Shown one piece after another: positions 1 to 5,232 of a stretch of 7,586 bases of DNA. Source of the DNA: Rhodobiaceae bacterium (GTDB lineage: Bacteria; Pseudomonadota; Alphaproteobacteria; Micropepsales; Micropepsaceae); contig VFKO01000099.1 in assembly GCA_009885515.1 (NCBI GenBank), positions 1 to 7,586 on the forward strand, given 5' to 3'. The position numbers were made by a program, and so were the translations under genes. Within the stretch, counting starts at the first letter, position 1. Each line of letters starts with the position of its first letter. The notes under the pieces are model-generated. The model made no database searches, was not told the origin of the DNA, and worked only from the letters and a program-made list of their open reading frames with translations.

Positions 1-142
1 CCAGGGTGACATAGTCGCCGGCGTTTGGCGCGTCGGAGACGTGACCCATAATGTGCCAGGTTTGGCGAAAGATCTTCTGGCGCTCCAGCTCGAAGAACTG
101 GGGGTCGCTGTAGATCCAGGCGGGGAGGCTGGTGGCGGTCAA
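1..142 (-). CDS. Rieske-type ring-hydroxylating oxygenase alpha subunit, N-terminal fragment (runs off the left edge)
   Basis: Forty-seven codons are visible, starting at a TTG at 142-140. The segment LPAWIYSDPQFFELERQKIF (residues 6-25) followed by RQTWHIMGHVSDAPNAGDYV is the typical N-terminus of Rieske non-heme iron oxygenase alpha subunits: a short helix, then the W-x-x-x-x-H-V-S-D-x-P-x-x-GDY strand that leads into the Rieske domain. The CxH...CxxH cluster ligands and the mononuclear iron site would lie outside the window, so substrate and completeness cannot be judged. The start is inferred: no ATG or GTG occurs in frame just upstream, and an AGG lies 8 nt before the TTG. A CTG at 148 is an alternative. 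The gene follows the crystallin-like gene by 2 nt, so the two are probably co-transcribed and perhaps translationally coupled. Family call fairly sure; start less so. Confidence 0.75.
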   Translation of the reverse strand, partial: MTATSLPAWIYSDPQFFELERQKIFRQTWHIMGHVSDAPNAGDYVTL

Positions 143-144
143 AT

Positions 145-1080
145 TCAGGGCCTGCGCGACAGTTGCTTCACGGCTTCGTTGATCAAGAACATGGTGTCGG
201 TGGCGATGACGCTGGCTACGCCCCGTGTGCCGGGCGGCGAAACATAAGGGCGCAGCGAACCCACGCTCATGAGGCGGTTGGGAGCGGCAGTGCGGGCGCC
301 GACGATCACCGTGCACTTGCCGGTATAATTTGTGCCTTCACAGACTTGCCATTCGCCGAAGCCAGAGACGGTCACGCTGCCGGCTTGGGCCGGCCAGCCC
401 AGCGCCGTTACATTCGGGGTTGCGCTTGTGACGACGCGCGCGACGCCAGCGAAACTGGCATTGGCGAAAAGTGTCGCCACTGAGGGCCCGCTTGCAGGGG
501 CCTGAACGATCAAGCCCGATTGCGGTGTGTAGGAGTTGAGGATGGTGTCAAACTCGGCTTTGGATTCTTCGAATTTTTCCACTTCCGTCATGCAGCCCAC
601 ATCATGCAAGCGGCCCGGGATTGCGTGAACTTCTTCGTGTATCTTAAAGCGCGTGCCGGTGCCGGTGGTGCCTTTGCTTGTAAACGCGATCGTCACATAA
701 TGAACTTTGCGGCCGTCTTTTTCGCGGTTGCCGATATCTTCGACGACAACGTCCTCTCCGCCCTGCGCCTTGTATACTGCCTGCCAAAACTCCTTCGTCA
801 TTTCCGCTGTGACGCCGTCGTCGACTTCCGTCTGCGTCTTGGATTTTGTCAGGGGCGTTTCGCTGATGATGAACAAGCAAATACCAAACAGACCAGTGGC
901 ACTCGACTTGACCATCACCAGACCAAGCCTTTGATCGGTGTCGGGCTTGGCGGTTCTCCAGCCTTCGGGGACGGCAACGGTGAAGCGGCCTTGCGGGTCG
1001 GTGTAGCTGGTGGCGGCCTGGGCGGCGGAGGCGGTGAGTGCCACCAACGATAAAACGGATGCGATGACGAACCGGAACAT
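145..1080 (-). CDS. Secreted protein with a beta/gamma-crystallin-like C-terminal domain
   Basis: A 311-residue protein from ATG 1080; GAAAGG at 1094-1089 sits 8 nt upstream as ribosome binding site, which is why this start is preferred over the ATG at 1398. Residues 1-22 are a signal peptide (FRFVIASVLSLVALTASA, probable cleavage after AQA). Residues 25-185 begin with YTDPQGRFTVAVPEGW, the opening seen in PsbP/Mog1-like alpha-beta domains of secreted bacterial proteins. Residues 200-278 resemble a two-motif beta/gamma-crystallin domain: LFANASFAG, then GEWQVCEGTNYTGKC with paired cysteines 247 and 256, ending SVGSLRP. The usual calcium signature N/D-N/D-x-x-S/T-S is degenerate (NRLMSV at 268-273), so calcium binding is doubtful. 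It is the first gene of a probable two-gene unit with the Rieske oxygenase. Function unknown; a role in the periplasm or outside the cell is inferred from the signal peptide. Confidence 0.8.
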   Translation of the reverse strand: MFRFVIASVLSLVALTASAAQAATSYTDPQGRFTVAVPEGWRTAKPDTDQRLGLVMVKSSATGLFGICLFIISETPLTKSKTQTEVDDGVTAEMTKEFWQAVYKAQGGEDVVVEDIGNREKDGRKVHYVTIAFTSKGTTGTGTRFKIHEEVHAIPGRLHDVGCMTEVEKFEESKAEFDTILNSYTPQSGLIVQAPASGPSVATLFANASFAGVARVVTSATPNVTALGWPAQAGSVTVSGFGEWQVCEGTNYTGKCTVIVGARTAAPNRLMSVGSLRPYVSPPGTRGVASVIATDTMFLINEAVKQLSRRP

Positions 1081-1097
1081 CAAGCAGACCTTTCGTT

Positions 1098-1126
1098 CAA
1101 GTGGTAATGCGATGGCAAGCGGTAAT
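1098..1126. repeat. Two 11-bp direct repeats (CAAGYGGTAAT) upstream of the crystallin-like gene
   Basis: CAAGTGGTAAT at 1098-1108 and CAAGCGGTAAT at 1116-1126 differ at one base and start 18 bp apart. On the strand of the gene they read ATTACCACTTG and ATTACCGCTTG. They lie 18-46 bp upstream of its start codon, just before the ribosome binding site. They could be paired sites for a regulator acting on this gene, or a chance duplication. No convincing -35/-10 pair was found nearby. Confidence 0.4.
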
Positions 1127-1281
1127 ACGCCGGAGGAATGACTAGCATGGCGTCGCGTCCAGTAGGCCAGGATTCGCCACACGCGGCTGTTGAAAATTTG
1201 GTGTGGGTTCAATCGAAAGGTGCCGGTTTTTGCGGTGCCCGCCCTTGTGCGGCACAGGCAAAAGCGCCATGAACTAAGCCC

Positions 1282-2148
1282 ATGATCACCGGACCCACCT
1301 CGCACAGTTTTGTATCTCAACGCTTGCGGCTGCGTTATGCCGACTGGGGCAACGCCAGCGCGCCACCGCTGATTCTTTTGCATGGCGGGCGCGATCATTC
1401 ACGCAGTTGGGATTGGGCGGCGCAGGAACTCTTCCGCGATTGGCACGTGATTGCGCCTGACCTGCGGGGGCATGGCGATAGCGACTGGTCGCCGTCGGGC
1501 GACTATGGAATGCTGGCGACACTCTATGATCTGGCGCAACTGATCCATCAGCTCGGGCTGGCACCGGTGACGATTGTTGCGCATTCCTATGGCGGAAACA
1601 TTGCGCTGCGCTATGCCGGTGTTTATCCGGCGAACGTGCGCAAGCTGGTAGCCATCGAAGGGCTGGGACCTTCTCCCAAAATGCTGAGCGAGCGGATGGC
1701 CAAGCCGATTACCGGCCGTTTGAAGGATTGGATTGAAAGCAAGCGGGCAGTGGCCGGACGGACGCCGCGGCGCTATGCCAATCTGGAAGATGCCTACAAG
1801 CGCATGAAAGAAGAGAACAATCACCTGTCGGACGAGCAGGCGCGGCATCTGACCATCCATGGCATCAGCCAGAACGAGGATGGCAGCTATAGCTGGAAGT
1901 TCGACCCCTATATGCGGGTGTTTCCGCCTTACGATCTGGCGCAGTCCGATGCCGAAGCTTTGTGGGCCGCCATCACCTGTCCGACGCTTTTGATGTATGG
2001 CGAGGACAGCTGGGCTTCGAACCCCGAGAAGGACGGGCGCGCCAAGCACTTCAACACCGCGCGCGTGATCTCGTTCAAAGGCGCCGGGCACTGGGTGCAT
2101 CACGATCAGTTCGAAACATTCATGGCCGAGTTACGCGGGTTTTTGTGA
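1282..2148 (+). CDS. Alpha/beta hydrolase (esterase/epoxide-hydrolase-like fold)
   Basis: A 288-residue cytoplasmic protein without a signal peptide, of normal length for the family. It has the oxyanion-hole HGG motif (residues 34-36, LILLHGGRDHS), the DLRGHGDSD turn (60-68), the nucleophile elbow AHSYGGN with Ser102, a lid-like insert at about 130-225 rich in charged helices, the acid Asp242 in MYGEDSW, and His270 in GAGHWVHHDQ, so the catalytic triad is complete. Substrate cannot be predicted; haloalkane dehalogenases use Asp at the nucleophile position, so that activity is excluded by Ser102. The start ATG has no good Shine-Dalgarno sequence; a tiny ATG-AAC-TAA lies just upstream at 1269. 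The gene is divergent from the crystallin-like gene and is followed 45 bp after its stop by a strong hairpin, so it is probably monocistronic. Confidence 0.9.
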   Translation: MITGPTSHSFVSQRLRLRYADWGNASAPPLILLHGGRDHSRSWDWAAQELFRDWHVIAPDLRGHGDSDWSPSGDYGMLATLYDLAQLIHQLGLAPVTIVAHSYGGNIALRYAGVYPANVRKLVAIEGLGPSPKMLSERMAKPITGRLKDWIESKRAVAGRTPRRYANLEDAYKRMKEENNHLSDEQARHLTIHGISQNEDGSYSWKFDPYMRVFPPYDLAQSDAEALWAAITCPTLLMYGEDSWASNPEKDGRAKHFNTARVISFKGAGHWVHHDQFETFMAELRGFL

Positions 2149-2193
2149 GTGGTTTCACCGTAAGACGTATTTCACGCGAAGCCGCAGAGAACG

Positions 2194-2236
2194 CCCCTCA
2201 CCCTTTTTTTTGCGAAGAGCAAAAACGGGTGAGGGG
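2194..2236. repeat. Long palindrome (CCCCTCACCC...GGGTGAGGGG): dispersed REP-like element or bidirectional terminator
   Basis: Left arm CCCCTCACCC (2194-2203) and right arm GGGTGAGGGG (2227-2236) are exact complements. The pairing continues inward through a T run and GC (to 2213) against GCAAAAA (2219-2225), with three extra T on the left and one unpaired C (2226) on the right, and the loop is GAAGA (2214-2218). Arms of this sequence flanking a T/A-rich inner stem are typical of dispersed palindromes in alphaproteobacterial intergenic regions, by my recollection of such genomes. Placed 45 bp after the hydrolase stop, it could end that transcript. There is no T tract after the right arm, so intrinsic termination is uncertain. 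Confidence 0.65.
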
Positions 2237-2346
2237 TCTGCCGCCTCGCCAAAATGAACCGCACCTGACAGATCCGTTCAGAGTGAATTCAGCGCCCGGC
2301 CGTCATACATGGCGCGTCGCTGGTTCTGCGGCATCAACAAGGGAAT

Positions 2347-2952
2347 ATGAAAATGAAGATGAAATTAGCCTCCATCGCAGCGCTTGGCGCGCTGGCGATC
2401 GCAGCACCTGCAATCGCCGACAACATTTCCCTGGGAATTCCGGGCTATGGCGGCTCCGGTTGTCCCGGTGGCAGTGTTTCAACCGTACTCAGCCCCGACC
2501 AAAGATCTCTGAGCTTGCTGTTTGACGAATACCAGGTTTCCGCCGGCGGCTCGACGGGAAGATCTTTCGATCGCAAGAGTTGCAATGTGGCCATCCCCGT
2601 TCATGTGCCCCAGGGCATGAGTGTGGCCGTCCTTGCGGTCGACTACCGTGGTTACAATCATTTGCCCAGCCGGGCGATGTCGCAGTTCAACGTCGAGTAT
2701 TTCTTCGCCGGCGGCCGCGGACCTTCCTATCGCAGAAGCTTCTACGGTCAACTGGATTCCGATTACACCATTACAAACGAACTTGTGGCGCATTCTCTGG
2801 TCTGGTCGGCATGCGGCGCAGACGTCAATTTGCGGACGAACTCAAGCATCCGCCTGAGCACCGTCAACAATGCCGAGGCGTCTGCATCGGTGGACTCAGA
2901 AGATATCAACGCAGCCATCGTCTACCATCTGCAATGGCGCACTTGCCGCTAA
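2347..2952 (+). CDS. Secreted DUF4360-type protein, first of a tandem pair
   Basis: A 201-residue protein of unknown function that I recognise as DUF4360-like. Residues 1-24 are a signal peptide (lysine-rich start, alanine/leucine core, cleavage predicted after AIA). A glycine-rich stretch (LGIPGYGGSGCPGG, 29-42) leads into a beta-rich domain with family features: GCPGGSVS, LLFDEYQV, RKSCNVAIPVHVPQG, AVDYRGYNHL, VWSACGADV, and the ending VYHLQWRTC. Four cysteines (39, 79, 156, 200) probably form two disulfides outside the cytoplasm. The start is ambiguous: AAGGGA at 2339-2344 is only 2 nt from ATG 2347 but 8 nt from the in-frame ATG at 2353, which fits better and would remove two residues (Met-Lys). 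The gene is followed after 63 bp by a paralogue on the same strand, so they are probably co-transcribed. Confidence 0.82.
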   Translation: MKMKMKLASIAALGALAIAAPAIADNISLGIPGYGGSGCPGGSVSTVLSPDQRSLSLLFDEYQVSAGGSTGRSFDRKSCNVAIPVHVPQGMSVAVLAVDYRGYNHLPSRAMSQFNVEYFFAGGRGPSYRRSFYGQLDSDYTITNELVAHSLVWSACGADVNLRTNSSIRLSTVNNAEASASVDSEDINAAIVYHLQWRTCR

Positions 2953-2974
2953 TCCCTGCAACAATCCCTGCAAC
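2951..2974 (+). repeat. Perfect 12-bp tandem duplication at the end of the first DUF4360 gene
   Basis: AATCCCTGCAAC occurs twice back to back (2951-2962, 2963-2974). The first copy supplies the last two bases of the TAA stop codon. It looks like a replication-slippage duplication in the spacer between the two paralogues. No function is implied. Confidence 0.7.
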
Positions 2975-3015
2975 AAGCCAGCCGGCCTTCGCCGCGCTCT
3001 AACGGAGTTTTTCAC

Positions 3016-3618
3016 ATGCGATCGCCGGCTGTCTTTGTTGCACTCATGCTGTTGCTTGTCACGGATGCCAGTGCCAAAAATAACAAGCGTCTGAATGTGT
3101 CCCCGAACGCGTGTCAGAGTGGAAGCTACTCCGCTGTCAACGTGTCGGAAGGGGGCACCCTCAGCATTCTCTTCGACAATTTTTCCATCAGCGTGCCACC
3201 CGGCGCGGACAGGGGCGTCGAAAGACGCTTCTGCAACCTCCAGGTTTTATTGAATTTGCCGCAAGGCTATTCGCTGGGCGTATACGAAGTCGATTATCGT
3301 GGCTTCGCCCGCCTGTCGCAAAAACAGCAAGCCGAGTTGAATGTTGATTACACCGTCGGCCGCAAAAACAAGGGTCGTGGTTTTCGCCGCCGCCTTCGTG
3401 GCGCTTACGAAGGAGAGTTCGTGTTCAGCGAACCGCTTGCACCGGGGATCCTGAAACGTGTCGGCTGCGGTGACGCTGCGGTTTTGAACATCGCAGCCAT
3501 GCTGGAACTGAAAACAAAGGGCCAGCCAGAAGAGGCAATGGTTGTTCTCGATTCGATCGACGGCGCCTCGCCAGCAGGGCTCATCTACCATTTCGACCTC
3601 AAAAAGTGCGGCAATTAG
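3016..3618 (+). CDS. Secreted DUF4360-type protein, second of the tandem pair, with an Arg/Lys-rich loop
   Basis: A 200-residue protein with a 20-residue signal peptide (cleavage after ASA) and GGAG (3004-3007) 8 nt before the ATG, a good start. It is a diverged paralogue of the preceding gene: four cysteines at 33, 73, 151 and 198 match the neighbour's 39, 79, 156 and 200, with identical spacing for the first pair. LSILFDNFSIS, FCNLQVLLNLPQG, VDYRGFARL, VGCGDAAVLNI and IYHFDLKKC line up with the matching blocks there. It differs in a strongly basic segment at 116-128, with eight Arg/Lys in 13 residues, where the neighbour has only three Arg over the corresponding stretch. This might bind a polyanion, which is inference. 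Function of the family is unknown to me. Confidence 0.82.
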   Translation: MRSPAVFVALMLLLVTDASAKNNKRLNVSPNACQSGSYSAVNVSEGGTLSILFDNFSISVPPGADRGVERRFCNLQVLLNLPQGYSLGVYEVDYRGFARLSQKQQAELNVDYTVGRKNKGRGFRRRLRGAYEGEFVFSEPLAPGILKRVGCGDAAVLNIAAMLELKTKGQPEEAMVVLDSIDGASPAGLIYHFDLKKCGN

Positions 3619-3845
3619 AACTCAAGTGCCGACCGTCGCAGGAACCGGGCTCGCCGCCGCCGCGCGTTCCTCGCCGACATTCCCGATCTCGCCCGCTTCG
3701 GCGGCGTCAACGATCAAGTGCGCGCGCTGCGTCGCCTTCGTTGAATTTTGAAACACAAAAAGCGAAGGTGGCAGGCATGGGGATACCTCACAATGCACAC
3801 GTCATACTCGCCGAACAGGCGAATACGAAACAGACTCTTTGCGGC
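3619..3845. other. Convergent intergenic region between the DUF4360 pair and phaZ
   Basis: No gene is supported here. The frame of the upstream gene stays open after its TAG for 41 further codons to TGA 3742-3744, giving an arginine-rich peptide (see findings). A hairpin with arms CCTTCG (3735-3740) and CGAAGG (3763-3768) plus an inner TTTTG/CAAAA stem (3746-3750, 3756-3760) lies between the two convergent genes and could end transcription from both sides, although no clean T tract follows on either strand. A second small stem, TCGCC/GGCGA (3808-3812, 3818-3822), lies 24-38 bases beyond the phaZ stop. Confidence 0.4.
3735..3768. terminator. Possible bidirectional terminator hairpin between convergent genes
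   Basis: The outer stem CCTTCG/CGAAGG and inner stem TTTTG/CAAAA enclose a 5-nt loop (3751-3755), with an unpaired internal loop between the stems. Its position between two convergent stop codons fits a terminator, but the stem is interrupted and no uridine run follows, so this is a weak call. Confidence 0.3.
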
Positions 3846-5063
3846 TTATGTGGACGCCGCTGAGATCACTTCGCGGACGACAGGGTAGATTTCTTTGTCC
3901 CAGCGTTTGCCGCTGAAGAGACCGTAGTGGCCGACGCTGTGTTGCATGTGGTGATGCTTCAGGCGCGCGGGCAGGGCGGTGCAGAGATCGTGGGCTGCGG
4001 CCGTTTGGCCCAGTGCGCAAATGTCGTCGCGTTCGCCTTCCACGGTCAGTAACGCCGTGCGGGTGATTTTTCCAGGATCAACTTTGCGGCCGCGATGGTG
4101 GAGTTTGCCTTTGGCGAGCAGCGCCTCCTGAAAGACGACGTGCACGGTTTCGATGTAGAATTCGGCGGGCATATCGAGGACGCAGAAGTACTCGTCGTAG
4201 AATTCCTTGATGGCGCTTGCCTCGTCGAACTCACGATTGGCGAGATGCGTATAGAGTTTGCGATGGGCCGTTATGTGACGCTCGAGGTTCATTCTGACGA
4301 AGGCGTTGAGTTGAAGGAAGCCCGGATAGACCTTGCGGCCGGCGCCGCGATAGCGCGTGGGGACAGTCGTGATCAGGTTTTTCTCGAACCATTCGATGGA
4401 GTGATTGAAGGCGAGATCGTTGACCGTGGTCGGTGATTTTCGCACATCGATCGGGCCGCCCATCAGCGTCATCGACAGTGGCTGGTAGGGGTGATCGTCT
4501 TGCGCCATCACTGCCACGGCTGCCAGGACCTGAACGCAAGGCTGGCACACGGCAACGACGTGGGCATTCGGGCCGATATGCTCCAGAAATGAAATCACGG
4601 TGTCGATGTAATCGGCAAAGCCAAAGCGCCCGTGCGAGAGCGGGACATTGCGCGCGTTGTGCCAGTCGGTGATGTAGACGTCGTGGTCCTGCAACAAGGT
4701 TTGCACGGTGTTGCGCAAGAGAGTTGAGAAATGACCTGACAGGGGCGCCACAACCAGAACGGCGGGGTGGGACGCTTTCGTTTCTTTGCGAAAGTGCAGG
4801 AGCGTGCCGAAGGCGGTCTTCAAAGCGGCGTGCTCGGTGACGCGGACGGCCTTGCCGTCGCAGATGACTTGACTGATCGCATAGTTCGGCCGCTCGTGCG
4901 TGAGGGTCAAGCGATCGACGAGTTCCAGCGCCGCATTCATCCGGCGCCCGAACCGCGTGCGCGGTGTGCGGTGCGGCCAGCCGAGCATGGCCTGGGTGGT
5001 TTGCGCCATCATGCGCATGGGCCACAGCATATCGGATTGGCGTTGATAGAGTTGATAAAGCAC
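3846..5063 (-). CDS. phaZ: Intracellular poly(3-hydroxybutyrate) depolymerase
   Basis: A cytoplasmic, granule-associated enzyme that breaks down stored PHB, similar to PhaZa1 of Cupriavidus. The product is 405 residues from a GTG at 5063-5061, beginning MLYQLYQRQSDMLWPMR, which matches the family's usual N-terminus (M-L-Y-x-L-Y-E/Q); GAGGGG at 5080-5075 lies 11 nt upstream. The family nucleophile is a cysteine in a CQP motif, present here as AVCQPCVQVLAAV (Cys173). The likely partners are Asp346 in VEGERDDI and His379 in SVGHYGLFSGKRW. Other family blocks are VVAPLSGHFSTLLR, DVYITDWHNARNVPL, GPIDVRKSPT and VYPGFLQLNAF. There is no signal peptide, which separates it from extracellular depolymerases. 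It is divergent from the hydrolase-ppk2 unit. The ATG at 5279 would add 72 residues without family resemblance and overlap the neighbouring gene, so I rejected it. Confidence 0.93.
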   Translation of the reverse strand: MLYQLYQRQSDMLWPMRMMAQTTQAMLGWPHRTPRTRFGRRMNAALELVDRLTLTHERPNYAISQVICDGKAVRVTEHAALKTAFGTLLHFRKETKASHPAVLVVAPLSGHFSTLLRNTVQTLLQDHDVYITDWHNARNVPLSHGRFGFADYIDTVISFLEHIGPNAHVVAVCQPCVQVLAAVAVMAQDDHPYQPLSMTLMGGPIDVRKSPTTVNDLAFNHSIEWFEKNLITTVPTRYRGAGRKVYPGFLQLNAFVRMNLERHITAHRKLYTHLANREFDEASAIKEFYDEYFCVLDMPAEFYIETVHVVFQEALLAKGKLHHRGRKVDPGKITRTALLTVEGERDDICALGQTAAAHDLCTALPARLKHHHMQHSVGHYGLFSGKRWDKEIYPVVREVISAAST

Positions 5064-5161
5064 AGCTTGCGCGACCCCTCGGCTTGAATCACTGATGGGG
5101 AGCGAGGTTAGCAAGGTCTGCTGCCACACTTGCGGTGTTTCGTGTTGCGTGCTGGAGTGTG

Positions 5162-5167
5162 ATTGTA
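5162..5167 (-). promoter_or_regulatory. Candidate -10 element for phaZ
   Basis: On the minus strand this reads TACAAT, five of six matches to TATAAT, about 100 nt upstream of the phaZ GTG. No well-spaced -35 is evident: the -35 position falls inside the dyad at 5169-5191, which might mean an activator or repressor acts there. Weak without transcript data. Confidence 0.3.
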
Positions 5168-5168
5168 T

Positions 5169-5191
5169 CCGGCTGCCGCTACGGCAACCGG
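5169..5191. promoter_or_regulatory. Dyad CCGGCTGCCG-CTA-CGGCAACCGG between phaZ and the hydrolase-ppk2 unit
   Basis: Two 10-bp arms separated by 3 bp, with nine of ten positions complementary (the only mismatch is C5173 against A5187). It lies in the 169-bp divergent control region, directly upstream of a TACAAT box for phaZ and just ahead of the TTGAGC box for the hydrolase, so one protein bound here could affect both directions. PhaR-type PHB regulators bind sites with TGC/GCA half-sites; here TGC and GCA are 7 bp apart, so a PhaR link is only a suggestion. Confidence 0.4.
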
Positions 5192-5194
5192 CGT

Positions 5195-5224
5195 TTGAGC
5201 TGGGGTTCACCTTGCGGAGATAAT
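5195..5224 (+). promoter_or_regulatory. Sigma-70-like promoter for the hydrolase-ppk2 unit
   Basis: TTGAGC (5195-5200; 4/6 to TTGACA), an 18-bp spacer, then GATAAT (5219-5224; 5/6 to TATAAT). Transcription would be expected to start about 6-8 bases after the -10 box, at or within a couple of bases of the ATG at 5233, giving a leaderless or near-leaderless message. Confidence 0.5.
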
Positions 5225-5232
5225 TCAGGGAC

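Noticed and set aside
41..247. Plus-strand open frame of 68 codons at the left edge
   Set aside because: It lies opposite the recognisable Rieske oxygenase N-terminus and the end of the crystallin-like gene, and has no recognisable features.
520..1053. 177-codon plus-strand open frame opposite the crystallin-like gene
   Set aside because: It has no motif or ribosome binding site and a glycine-rich tail created by complementing the alanine-rich signal peptide of the real gene.
1236..1255. GTGCC...GGCAC short inverted repeat before the first hydrolase
   Set aside because: Only 5-bp arms with several alternative pairings in a GC-rich stretch; not distinguishable from chance.
1269..1277. Two-codon upstream frame ATG-AAC-TAA before the first hydrolase
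   Set aside because: Too short to support regulation, and no ribosome binding site precedes it.
1081..1398. N-terminal extension of the crystallin-like gene to the ATG at 1398
   Set aside because: The extension has no protein-like features and overlaps the divergent hydrolase, while Met at 1080 is followed by a textbook signal peptide and preceded by a well-spaced ribosome binding site.
1399..2103. 234-codon open frame antisense to the first hydrolase
   Set aside because: It mirrors a gene with a complete set of catalytic motifs; the translation is rich in Arg, His and Pro and has no recognisable motif, as expected of a shadow frame in GC-rich DNA.
4231..5025. 264-codon open frame overlapping phaZ in another frame of the same strand
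   Set aside because: It is Arg/Ala/Pro-rich low-complexity translation, and the overlapping phaZ frame carries clear family motifs along its whole length.
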